Of a stretch of 29,738 nt of DNA, positions 4,879-12,268 are shown piece after piece. Position 1 is the first letter of the stretch, and each line of letters opens with the position of its first letter. The notes under the pieces are model-generated. The model ran no database searches. It saw nothing but the letters and a program-made list of their open reading frames with translations, and was not told the DNA's origin. Source of the stretch: a virus; IMG/VR virus record IMGVR_UViG_3300044966_000229, positions 1 through 29,738 of that record. One strand, given 5' to 3'. The position numbers were made by a program, and so were the translations under genes.

Positions 4879-5213
4879 TAGAATATGCCGTCCGCAAGCA
4901 AATACAGCACCTGTGCGGCTATATCAGCGACAGGAGCGCCGTGTTGCAACACGTCAACAGGGAACACGGCCTCAACCTGACGCTGCGCGACATAGACGAA
5001 GCCGCCACAACGCGCCACCGCGCACGGCGGACAGACCTAGCAGCGATGATGCCATCGCCGCTGATCGTGACGCATACAAGCAAAGGTTACGACCCGCTGG
5101 CTAGGGCGCTGTTCAAATACCATGCGGCGCGGACGTTCGGCCCTGAGCAAGCCTACTGGCTCGACAGGCTGAACGACCGCAAGCCGAAGCCGACAACTAC
5201 AATCGAACTATAG
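4875..5213 (+). CDS. Hypothetical protein, possibly DNA-binding
   Basis: A 112-aa protein. Residues about 22-45 (SAVLQHVNREHGLNLTLRDI) have the spacing of a helix-turn-helix, and a basic RHRARR follows. This suggests, but does not prove, DNA binding. The start overlaps the previous stop as ATGA. The C-terminus is basic and polar (DRKPKPTTTIEL). No family is recognised. Confidence 0.65.
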   Translation: MIEYAVRKQIQHLCGYISDRSAVLQHVNREHGLNLTLRDIDEAATTRHRARRTDLAAMMPSPLIVTHTSKGYDPLARALFKYHAARTFGPEQAYWLDRLNDRKPKPTTTIEL

Positions 5214-5224
5214 GAGTAAAACCA

Positions 5225-5452
5225 ATGCAAACCGGATTTAAAATAGGACACGACCAGAAAGCCGTCACTGACGTTAGCGACCTCATCCGCTACATTATAG
5301 ACGCGCCGACAGGTGAGCGCGTGAAAATGGCGGCGCTGGAAGCCATGAAAAGCACCCTAACTATGGGGGAAGTATCAATATCCAACTGCAACATAGGCGA
5401 CCACACGCACTGCCACTACGGCGAACAAGAGGACTGCGTAACACATGATTAG
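5225..5452 (+). CDS. Hypothetical protein with His/Cys-rich end
   Basis: A 75-aa protein with a helical N-terminal half. The C-terminal stretch NCNIGDHTHCHYGEQEDC could bind a metal ion. TAGGAG precedes the ATG at good distance. It overlaps the next gene by 8 nt. Function is unknown. Confidence 0.7.
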   Translation: MQTGFKIGHDQKAVTDVSDLIRYIIDAPTGERVKMAALEAMKSTLTMGEVSISNCNIGDHTHCHYGEQEDCVTHD

Positions 5453-5594
5453 ACCACAGCAAGCCGCGCCAATGGGGCGCAAGCACCGCGTCTCATCTGA
5501 TAGCGCATGGCCGCTACGGGGCGCAGACGGCAGGACATTCGCGGAACGCCGCGCAACACATGAAAAGGAGCAAAGCAAATGGAAGAAAATTTAA
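5445..5594 (+). CDS. Small basic protein
   Basis: A 49-aa, arginine- and lysine-rich protein (MIRPQQAAPMGRKHRVSSDS at the start). It overlaps the previous gene by 8 nt and the next by 16 nt. A GAGGA 11 bases upstream is a weak ribosome-binding site. The composition would suit nucleic-acid binding, but that is only inference. Confidence 0.5.
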   Translation: MIRPQQAAPMGRKHRVSSDSAWPLRGADGRTFAERRATHEKEQSKWKKI

Positions 5595-5737
5595 GAGATA
5601 GGCTCGATGAATTTTGTGAAGAATATGGCGTACCAGAAAAACACCACGGCAGTCTGAGGCTGCTTGCTGGAATGGGCTATGTTCTGGGGGTTGAACTTAC
5701 AATGGTAGTATCACCACGCAGGGAGCAAAGCGAATAA
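5579..5737 (+). CDS. Hypothetical protein
   Basis: A 52-aa protein with an acidic helical N-terminus (EENLRDRLDEFCEEYGV) and a more hydrophobic middle. AAGGAG precedes the ATG at eight bases. It ends on TAATG shared with the next gene. It is not recognised. Confidence 0.55.
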   Translation: MEENLRDRLDEFCEEYGVPEKHHGSLRLLAGMGYVLGVELTMVVSPRREQSE

Positions 5738-5922
5738 TGGCTAGACCAATGTTTTACCCGATGGGAACGCTGGAAGTAGGCGAAAGTGCTACCATGCCAG
5801 CCGTCAAAAAAGGCGATGCCAAGCGCACCAGCCGCAACGCGTCACAATACGGCCAGCGCCACGATAAACATTTTATCTGCCGCACCAAAGGCGATGTGAC
5901 AGTCATAACAAGGATAAGGTAA
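5737..5922 (+). CDS. Small basic protein, paralog of the gene at 6914-7114
   Basis: A 61-aa basic protein. The pattern LEVGE, RNAS, then RHDKHFICRTKGDVTVITRI matches the protein at 6914-7114 (MEVGE, RSA, RTDRHYITRSKGDKLTVTRV). This indicates a duplication within the operon. The C-terminal alternation of hydrophobic and basic residues suggests a beta-hairpin. Such small phage proteins are often DNA-binding, which is inference here. GGGAG precedes the ATG and the start is coupled through TAATG. Confidence 0.7.
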   Translation: MARPMFYPMGTLEVGESATMPAVKKGDAKRTSRNASQYGQRHDKHFICRTKGDVTVITRIR

Positions 5923-5923
5923 C

Positions 5924-6094
5924 ATGATTATAAAAGAACGCATTGAGGCGCTACGCAAGCGCGAGAACGTCTGCTGGGATATGGCGGAGGTGTTCCTACA
6001 CGCCAAGGACGCGCACGGGCTGCACGACATGGGCGTCGAAATCCAAGGCATCCAGTGGGCGATCCGCGAACTAGAAGGGTTACTGAGCAAATGA
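5924..6094 (+). CDS. Small helical protein
   Basis: A 56-aa protein, helical throughout (MIIKERIEALRKRENVCWDM and on to IQWAIRELEGLLSK), that may dimerise as a coiled coil. AAGG lies upstream. It overlaps the next start as ATGA. Function is unknown. Confidence 0.65.
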   Translation: MIIKERIEALRKRENVCWDMAEVFLHAKDAHGLHDMGVEIQGIQWAIRELEGLLSK

Positions 6095-6525
6095 CAGACG
6101 AAGAAATCAGACAGGCCGCACGGGGAATCTGCTCCCTGCAAGCAGACAACGACGACTGGACGAATTACCTTAATGGTAATTACGACCACACGATCTGGAT
6201 GCGCCTAGTCGAACAAGGCATCCGGCGTGGGCTTGAGGGGCAGGCAATGGTTAAGACCCAACATTGCCCCAACTGCGAAGCCACCGAGCAAAAGCTGCAC
6301 GACTTCCAGCAAAAGGTGAGTGATGCGGCAAAAGTATATAACGAGGTTGGTGCCCCAATGGGATGGGAAGGTTTCGACCAATTTATCACCCCCAAGCCTG
6401 ACCCGCTGGTGGAGGTGTTAAATGAAGCCGCCGCCAAGTCTTCACTTGATGATGACGATTTTGCAGCCCAATTCCGCGCCGCACTGGAAGCGCGTGGGCT
6501 GGAGATACGGGAAAAGGGGCAATGA
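6091..6525 (+). CDS. Hypothetical protein with CxxC and acidic patch
   Basis: A 144-aa protein, the largest of the plus-strand small-gene operon. A CPNC pair near residue 60, followed by a helical region, could be half of a zinc site or a redox pair. An acidic run (SLDDDDF) lies near residue 120. ATG 6091 is used because it is coupled to the previous stop as ATGA; the upstream GTG at 6055 lies inside the previous gene. No family is recognised. Confidence 0.7.
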   Translation: MTDEEIRQAARGICSLQADNDDWTNYLNGNYDHTIWMRLVEQGIRRGLEGQAMVKTQHCPNCEATEQKLHDFQQKVSDAAKVYNEVGAPMGWEGFDQFITPKPDPLVEVLNEAAAKSSLDDDDFAAQFRAALEARGLEIREKGQ

Positions 6526-6659
6526 ACAACCCAATCCAAACTAAGCGCATTGAGAAGGCTGACAAACGCAAGGGCAGAAGTTGCTTCTACTTTTCGGGAA
6601 GCAGGACTGGCCGCATTTCATGGGCTGACTGGTTTTATATACGAGAGAAGAAGCAATGA
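6522..6659 (+). CDS. Small basic protein
   Basis: A 45-aa, strongly basic protein (TKRIEKADKRKGRSCFYFSG) with an aromatic end (WADWFYIREKKQ). Both ends overlap neighbours as ATGA, so it is embedded in a coupled chain. AAAAGGGG lies just upstream. Nucleic-acid binding is possible but unsupported beyond charge. Confidence 0.55.
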   Translation: MNNPIQTKRIEKADKRKGRSCFYFSGSRTGRISWADWFYIREKKQ

Positions 6660-6856
6660 CCGACAACGATGATGACGATGATGAACTTGCACTGCCTGAA
6701 CGATACATCGAACGGGCCGGAGAAACCTTGGCCTATCGCTTGATGGAATATCTGGAGTTTCTGGGCGTGATAGGCAAAGACCATGTGTCTTATCTGCGCT
6801 ACCCGCCCATCGAATTGATTGAAGACGCTGAAAAAGCATTGAGAGATGAAGCATGA
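6656..6856 (+). CDS. Acidic helical protein
   Basis: A 66-aa protein that opens with an aspartate run (TDNDDDDDELALPE), then helices (GETLAYRLMEYLEFLG and PIELIEDAEKAL). It is coupled at both ends through ATGA. The ribosome-binding site is weak (GAGAAG). Function is unknown. Confidence 0.6.
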   Translation: MTDNDDDDDELALPERYIERAGETLAYRLMEYLEFLGVIGKDHVSYLRYPPIELIEDAEKALRDEA

Positions 6857-6930
6857 CCCTGCGCCAGTTCCTACAGGACAATTTTGGCTGGGATATTTAT
6901 GATTGGGAAATAGATGACATTCGGTTCTGA
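6853..6930 (+). CDS. Possible 25-aa acidic peptide
   Basis: The translation begins MTLRQFLQDNFGWDIYDW and ends EIDDIRF. It is coupled to the previous stop as ATGA and overlaps the next gene by 17 nt. The ribosome-binding site is weak. The length makes this a low-confidence gene, but its coupled position and coherent composition favour it. Confidence 0.4.
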   Translation: MTLRQFLQDNFGWDIYDWEIDDIRF

Positions 6931-7114
6931 CACACGCAAATCTAAGCACGGCATTAACGCAATGGAAGTGGGCGAAGTCCGCGTATTCGATACGCCGACT
7001 GAACACGACAAGCACCTACTCCGCCGTTCGGCACACAACCAAAACGAGCGGACGGACAGGCACTACATAACACGCTCTAAAGGTGACAAGCTGACAGTCA
7101 CCCGTGTGCGATAA
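6914..7114 (+). CDS. Small basic protein, paralog of the gene at 5737-5922
   Basis: A 66-aa basic protein that shares MEVGE, an RSA segment and the C-terminal RxDxHxIxRxKGD...TxxR pattern with the protein at 5737-5922. It is the last gene before the terminator. The start lies inside the 25-aa gene and has only a weak upstream purine run (GGGAAA). It may belong to a small beta-rich DNA-binding type, but no named family can be given. Confidence 0.65.
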   Translation: MTFGSDTRKSKHGINAMEVGEVRVFDTPTEHDKHLLRRSAHNQNERTDRHYITRSKGDKLTVTRVR

Positions 7115-7125
7115 CTGACAATAAA

Positions 7126-7158
7126 AAGCCCCCTGCGGAGTGAGGACGCAGGGGGCTT
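7126..7158 (-). terminator. Strong hairpin terminator between converging operons
   Basis: A perfect 12-bp stem, AAGCCCCCTGCG (7126-7137) with CGCAGGGGGCTT (7147-7158), and a nine-base loop. On the minus strand it is followed by TTTTTATTG, a good intrinsic terminator for the replication operon ending at 7217. On the plus strand only TT follows the stem, so it should be weaker in that direction. The loop reads GAGTGAGGA, the same motif as this phage's ribosome-binding sites. Confidence 0.85.
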
Positions 7159-7216
7159 AAAAAGGCCAACGGAGCAACATTGACCTTGTCCTTATATCAT
7201 CGCAACCAAATGGTTG

Positions 7217-9559
7217 TCAATTCTTGCCTATCGACGGCATGATACTTGACTTAGGCAACTCTTCTGCCAAGCGGCGCAAGTCTGATTTGTTCCGCTGGCG
7301 CACGTCAGGCGCGGCGAAGATGTGCTTCTTTGTGGGATACTCCACAGAGTGAACGCGGCCTATGTCAACCCATCCAGCTTCCTTTAGAGCGTGTAGGAGC
7401 GCCGCCTGTGGTATCTTCACGCCAGCGGGCACGTTGATTGCCAGCGCGTCACAGATGCGGTGGAACGGCCCACCAATGACGCCATTGGCGAACACACCCG
7501 CCTTCTCGCGCATCATGTCTACCAGATAGCTTTCTGCGACGCTCATGCCATGCTCGACCATGTTCAGCTTCCATTCGGTCACTGGCGGCGCAGCCGCAGG
7601 GTTGAACGCCGACACGTCGCGTTGATGGAGCCAAGCGGCGCACTTCTCATAGCCGCCGTTCTTATACCACGCCCACAGCTTGTCCGCTGCGGCTGGAGCC
7701 ATGCGCGGCGCGTGTGTCCACACGCAGAACCACCGCCTGTCCTGTGTCGGCAGCGTGATGGGCAGCGGGTCGTTCGTGTAAGCGATGACCATCAGGCGGT
7801 TCACCAGTTCGTAAGGGTGCATCCCCTTGCGGTTGACTGTCAACGTCTCAGGCGGCGCAGCGATGAGCGGCTTCAGCTTGTTAGCCATAGCGCGGCGCTC
7901 TCGTGCCTCTGGCTCCTTCAATTCGTTCAGGATGACAACCTCAGCCTCAAGCGCGTAGCCCCACTGGCTTTCCAACCCGCCAGCCTCAATGACTGACCTG
8001 TTGCGCCAATGCTGGCCACCCAGCGCCCACAGGAACGGCTGGAACATACTGTCCTTACCGACGCCTTCATCGCCGCCGATTAGGATGGCATGGTTAATCT
8101 TGACGTTGGGGTGCTGTATCTTGAACGCCATAGCGTTAAGGATGTGGTCTAACTCCTCATCGTCCGCAATCAAATCGCGGCAATGCTGAAGCCACGGCTC
8201 AACGTCATGGTCGGCGATTACATCGCTGTCCGACACGTCAGGGCGTCCGTCTGTCCACCTGTTGCCGTAGACAAGCCCGTCACGCGTCACCAACACGTCA
8301 TCGCCAGCGGCGAACGTCACCGCCGACAGCGCAGGAGCGCCGCGGTCTTGACGGCGCTCATCATAATAGATGGACGCCTGCACACGCTGCGCTTTCTTGT
8401 GGATGGAGCGGCAGTCAATGTGACGGAACAGCGCGTTAAAGACGTTGCGGGCTATCTCTTGGCGCGTCACCATGTCGAAATAGCTGTCATCGGACTGGAT
8501 ATAAGCGAAACGCTCGAACCATTCGTTTTGTTCCAGCCGTCCAGCTTCTTTCTTTTCGACCTCACGCACACGCGCTGCGGCCTCATCCGGAAAGGCATCA
8601 TTCGGCGCGATCTTGTCATACATCGACGCCAGACGTTCGGCGATGAGTTCGTCACGCAATCCCGGAGTTACCTTCGGGCCACCATTGTTGTCTACCCAAT
8701 CAAGAAAGGCGCGGCTGTCTAGGTCTTGGCAATGCCCGTGGTAGCAGCAAAACGAGCGGTCGAGCGGCTTGTAGCGCGCCTCAACCATGCCGTCGCTGTG
8801 TTGCTCATAGTTAGGACAGACGATGCCGCACCAGCCGTCAGCATTAGGTGCGCTAAGAACTAGGCTGTTTTCGTTTAGCCATGTCAGGACGTTGTCAAGG
8901 CCATTGTCGCGCAACTGCACCGTTTTATACTCGGCTGTGTCGCCTTCCTGTGGCGTAACACCCAGCGCCGCACAGATTTTATCCAGCGTGTATTCACGCT
9001 CAGGGTGGAACTCAACCAGCCGCGCCGGAAAGTTATCGCGTCCGCGCTTCAAATTGACGCTGCCGGGAATACGGCAGTTGCGGACAGCGTTCGTCGCGCC
9101 GGGGTCAGTGTAGCCAGCGTCCGCGATGGCTTTGATGGCCGCGCAGAAGTCGCCTTTCTTTGGCTGTTCGCTGAACGCGTAGCCCCACTGGAACGAACCT
9201 TCGCTGGTTTCCAACACCCATGTCGGGTCAAGCGGCGGCTCTTTTGACTTCGTGCCAACGTCATCCAGCATCATGAACAGGACATATTCGACGTTGCTCG
9301 ACTTGGCGGACGGCTTGCCGTCTACAAAGCGGTCAACGATGAACGAGCCTGTGTTGATGTACCACGCCTCGCCTTCTTTGATGCGCGCCTTGTCAGGCAT
9401 GAACGCAGGAAAGGTGGCGGACGGCACGCCGTCAGCATGGTAGATGATGCCGCCATCAACGTCATACTTGGGCTTCTGACGCAACAACAGCGCCGTCTCG
9501 CCAGTTTCGCTGGCTAGGCCGGTTACATAATCTATAAACTTGATGCGATCCTCACTCAT
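7217..9559 (-). CDS. Primase fused to SF3-type helicase (VapE/DUF5906-like)
   Basis: A 780-aa replication protein. The N-terminal part looks like an archaeo-eukaryotic (RepB-like) primase: MLDDVGTK with acidic residues at 99-100, SFQWGY near 122-127, and RIPGSVN near 163-169. Cysteines and histidines at 244, 248, 254 and 271-277 may bind zinc. The C-terminal part is an SF3 helicase-like ATPase: Walker A GGDEGVGKDS (495-504), Walker B VVILNEL (541-547), YTN (594-596) and DRR (607-609). ATG 9559 is chosen because AAGGAG lies six bases upstream; ATG 9580 would overlap the polymerase gene. It should prime and unwind the phage DNA for the adjacent polymerase. It is the last gene of its operon. Confidence 0.85.
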   Translation of the reverse strand: MSEDRIKFIDYVTGLASETGETALLLRQKPKYDVDGGIIYHADGVPSATFPAFMPDKARIKEGEAWYINTGSFIVDRFVDGKPSAKSSNVEYVLFMMLDDVGTKSKEPPLDPTWVLETSEGSFQWGYAFSEQPKKGDFCAAIKAIADAGYTDPGATNAVRNCRIPGSVNLKRGRDNFPARLVEFHPEREYTLDKICAALGVTPQEGDTAEYKTVQLRDNGLDNVLTWLNENSLVLSAPNADGWCGIVCPNYEQHSDGMVEARYKPLDRSFCCYHGHCQDLDSRAFLDWVDNNGGPKVTPGLRDELIAERLASMYDKIAPNDAFPDEAAARVREVEKKEAGRLEQNEWFERFAYIQSDDSYFDMVTRQEIARNVFNALFRHIDCRSIHKKAQRVQASIYYDERRQDRGAPALSAVTFAAGDDVLVTRDGLVYGNRWTDGRPDVSDSDVIADHDVEPWLQHCRDLIADDEELDHILNAMAFKIQHPNVKINHAILIGGDEGVGKDSMFQPFLWALGGQHWRNRSVIEAGGLESQWGYALEAEVVILNELKEPEARERRAMANKLKPLIAAPPETLTVNRKGMHPYELVNRLMVIAYTNDPLPITLPTQDRRWFCVWTHAPRMAPAAADKLWAWYKNGGYEKCAAWLHQRDVSAFNPAAAPPVTEWKLNMVEHGMSVAESYLVDMMREKAGVFANGVIGGPFHRICDALAINVPAGVKIPQAALLHALKEAGWVDIGRVHSVEYPTKKHIFAAPDVRQRNKSDLRRLAEELPKSSIMPSIGKN

Positions 9560-9569
9560 CGCTTGCTCC

Positions 9570-11525
9570 TTATTTGCCATATCGTTCCATAATTGCCACT
9601 TCAGCGTTCAGGGGTAGCCCTGCTGCCCAAGGTGGCGGCTCACACATAATCTGCACCAGCCGCGCTGCGGCGGCTTCGGCTTCATCCTCTGGCACTTCCA
9701 AGACAATTTCATCGTGGATGTGCAACACTACGTTGTCCAATCGACGCAAGGCGGAGCGCAGCAAGTCGTTGGCGACAGCCTGCGTGATGTTCTCACACGC
9801 CAGACCGCGCCACAGCCGCGCCCTCGGCCACTCTTTCGCATCTGCGGCTGGCTTCCATGAAGCCTTGGCATAGGTCAGATTGCCTTCTTCGTCAAAACGG
9901 GCGAAAGGATAACATAACACACGTCCGGACGGAAGAGCATACCAAAGATGCAATCCATCAAATAAATATGTGACGCGGCCAATGGTGAACTCGCGGCCCT
10001 TGTTCCGCATGGCGCGCATATAGGTTTCCTCAAGGCCCGACCAATACGGCACGGCCCATTTGTTTGCCCTGCGCCATGCGTCCACCATGCGCTTCGCGTC
10101 GCTCTCCGACATGGTCAAGCCGTAGATGCGGCCCATGCTGGCGAACGCGCCGACGCCACCGGCAAAGCCGCAAGCCAACTCCTGAACCTTGCCGATCTGG
10201 CGCTGGTCTTTATCAACCTCGTCATAGCCGACATGGAATGTTGCCATAGCGTTGTGCTTGTAAACGTCCTCACCCTTGGCGAAGATGTCCAGCTTGTTCG
10301 CGCCGAAGGTGCTGTTGGACGCCCACGGCGTGACGCGCGCTTCGATAGCAGCCCAGTCAGCGACGATGAGCCGCTTGCCTTTGTCGGCCATCAGCGCAGG
10401 GCGTAGCATCCCTTTCAACACGTCCGTCACGCGGCGACCATGCTCAGGGACTATTCTGTGGCCGCGCACCATAGCCTGCCGCACTAATGCAGGGTCGTCG
10501 GCACACTTTCTTGGGAAGTTATGGACCTGAAGCCCAAATGATGAAGCACGGCCAGTTGCGCTGCCTCCTGCAAAAACAAACGCTCCTCTAACGCGAAAAT
10601 CTTCCTCATCAGCAAGCGCCGCGGCACGCTGGAATTTTGCCACGGACGATGCCCAGAGATCGTCCGCGCACTGGATGACTTCCGCAACTTCTGCCGGTAC
10701 TTCATCAGGATTTTCCTCTGCTAGTGTGAGCAAATTAGCGCGCACGTTCTTGTCAATAGATAGCTTGGCTTCGCCGTCTTTGTAAATGGTCGCCAGTTCA
10801 AGCGCCTGCGGCCCTACACGGTCCAACACCCATTTACGCATCTTCGGACTGCGGACGGACGTTATCTCGCCCTGCGTCACCTCTGCGACGATGTCTTGTA
10901 TCTCGACCATCTCTTCTTGTGCGTAGCGCACAGCGGCCAGCGCCAGCGGCCTGTCGAGCAGGACGCCACGGTCATTGATGCGTTCGTTGTTGTGATAGTC
11001 GGCCAACTCATCCGCCGACAGCGGACGCTGCGCCTGCGCGATGGCGCGCATGGCACGGACGTCCTGTTCGCAATAGTCAACCATCTCCTGCATCAGCGCG
11101 GCGTCTTCGCGGAACGTGCCGTCTGCCTGCGGGATGGATAGCAAGCGGATCAGTTGTCCGCCGCGATGGTCTTTCTTCATGGTCGCGCCAGCGAAGCGGC
11201 CTACATCCTCAAGACTGCCCGGCGCACAGTTGGCACGCGCCTGCGCTGCGGTGCAGTAGAACTGCTCCAACTTGAAATCGACCTGAAGGACATACCAGAA
11301 TATCAGGCGCTCGAACGCTGCGTTGTGCGCGTACACAAGCCCCTTGTGGTCTTTGACGGCCTGCGGGAAAGGCTCACTGGGTAGCCACGTCCGCACGTCT
11401 TCGTCATCAAATGCGTAGGACATACACAACACGTCGGTGCTCATATCCTGCGCGTAATTATAGACGCCTTTGCTGCGTAAGTCGCAACGGCTGCGCGTCT
11501 CAAAGTCAACCCATAATTTAGACAT
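9570..11525 (-). CDS. Family A DNA polymerase with 3'-5' exonuclease
   Basis: A 651-aa replicative polymerase. Exonuclease motifs: DFE (7-9), HNAAFE (67-72) and YCEQD (151-155). Polymerase motif A is DWAAIEAR (390-397). Motif B is RQIGKVQELACGFAG (442-456). Motif C is HDE (604-606). The O-helix position equivalent to E. coli Pol I Phe762 is Leu, and the Tyr766 position is Phe. There is no 5' nuclease domain, as is usual for phage enzymes. ATG 11525 replaces a longer frame that enters the intercistronic hairpin; GAGTGAG lies upstream. It stands between the probable ssDNA-binding protein and the primase-helicase. Confidence 0.93.
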   Translation of the reverse strand: MSKLWVDFETRSRCDLRSKGVYNYAQDMSTDVLCMSYAFDDEDVRTWLPSEPFPQAVKDHKGLVYAHNAAFERLIFWYVLQVDFKLEQFYCTAAQARANCAPGSLEDVGRFAGATMKKDHRGGQLIRLLSIPQADGTFREDAALMQEMVDYCEQDVRAMRAIAQAQRPLSADELADYHNNERINDRGVLLDRPLALAAVRYAQEEMVEIQDIVAEVTQGEITSVRSPKMRKWVLDRVGPQALELATIYKDGEAKLSIDKNVRANLLTLAEENPDEVPAEVAEVIQCADDLWASSVAKFQRAAALADEEDFRVRGAFVFAGGSATGRASSFGLQVHNFPRKCADDPALVRQAMVRGHRIVPEHGRRVTDVLKGMLRPALMADKGKRLIVADWAAIEARVTPWASNSTFGANKLDIFAKGEDVYKHNAMATFHVGYDEVDKDQRQIGKVQELACGFAGGVGAFASMGRIYGLTMSESDAKRMVDAWRRANKWAVPYWSGLEETYMRAMRNKGREFTIGRVTYLFDGLHLWYALPSGRVLCYPFARFDEEGNLTYAKASWKPAADAKEWPRARLWRGLACENITQAVANDLLRSALRRLDNVVLHIHDEIVLEVPEDEAEAAAARLVQIMCEPPPWAAGLPLNAEVAIMERYGK

Positions 11526-11551
11526 AGAAGTTCTCACTCTTCTGCTACTCA

Positions 11552-11574
11552 CCGGAGCGCCCAACACGCTCCGG
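11552..11574 (-). repeat. Intercistronic hairpin upstream of the polymerase gene
   Basis: CCGGAGCG (11552-11559) and CGCTCCGG (11567-11574) form a perfect 8-bp stem with a seven-base loop. There is no U-tract on the minus strand, so it is not an obvious terminator. A GAGTGAG ribosome-binding site follows, as after the hairpins in the plus-strand operon. It may stabilise or process the mRNA, or attenuate the polymerase gene. Confidence 0.6.
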
Positions 11575-11587
11575 CTTTCGCACCCCC

Positions 11588-12250
11588 TTAGGCTACGCGA
11601 CGACGACGGCGCGCGCCTTCAGCGGCTTCAGGTTCAGCGGCGACTTCCGATTCCGCGTCATCTGATGGCTTAACCGTATCGGTGTCCATCGACACCCAAT
11701 CGGTAATCTGAAAGATAGGCGTGTAGATGCGCCCATAAGTCTTATGTTGGTAATGCTCAGATGTCAGCGAGAGCAACGGCACAGGCTTAGTCTGGTCCTT
11801 GTCCACCTGATCGGCGATGGCAACGGCCAATGCCTGCACAGCGCGTTTGCCGCCGACTGATGTAGCCGTGAAGCGCGCCTGCATATCCTTGTCTTCGCCG
11901 TTCGTGCAAACCAGCATCATGCCGACTTGCATTTCCCAGCCGCGCGTCGCGCCTGCGGGAGCCGGGTCCAACTCTGGCAGAGGTTCTGACACTGGCACCA
12001 GCTTCTCAGCCAGCACTTCGCCGTTACCCCATGCGATGTAGCCATGAACGAACGAAAACGGGTTAGCGGCCCACAGGCTGTCTTCCTCGACTTCGGTTTG
12101 GTCTGCACCAAAAACCCAATGGCCCGTCTTGTCCATCTTCAGGATGACTGTGCCACCAGCACCGACTTCGGACTGGATGGAGCGCAGCGCGCCGGAGAGG
12201 GACTGAACGGACGGCAAGTTAGCGCCACCAAAAGTAGTGATATTCGACAT
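11588..12250 (-). CDS. Probable single-stranded DNA-binding protein (by context)
   Basis: A 220-aa protein resembling a conserved phage family with segments such as FVHGYIAWGNGEVLAEKLVP, SVGGKRAVQALAVAIADQVD and YGRIYTPIFQITDW. I know the family only as hypothetical. The composition is beta-rich. The tail is acidic (DDAESEVAAEPEAAEG) and then ends in five arginines, unlike classical SSB tails that end acidic. The position between a Cas4-like nuclease and the DNA polymerase is where many phages encode an ssDNA-binding protein. The ssDNA-binding role is therefore inference. AAAGG lies upstream of the ATG. Confidence 0.6.
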   Translation of the reverse strand: MSNITTFGGANLPSVQSLSGALRSIQSEVGAGGTVILKMDKTGHWVFGADQTEVEEDSLWAANPFSFVHGYIAWGNGEVLAEKLVPVSEPLPELDPAPAGATRGWEMQVGMMLVCTNGEDKDMQARFTATSVGGKRAVQALAVAIADQVDKDQTKPVPLLSLTSEHYQHKTYGRIYTPIFQITDWVSMDTDTVKPSDDAESEVAAEPEAAEGARRRRRVA

Positions 12251-12268
12251 TGTATTGTACCTTTCTGT

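Noticed and set aside
8183-8722. 179-codon plus-strand frame opposite the primase-helicase
   Set aside because: It is antisense to a clear conserved gene, with no ribosome-binding site or recognisable domain. Long antisense frames are expected in GC-rich coding DNA.
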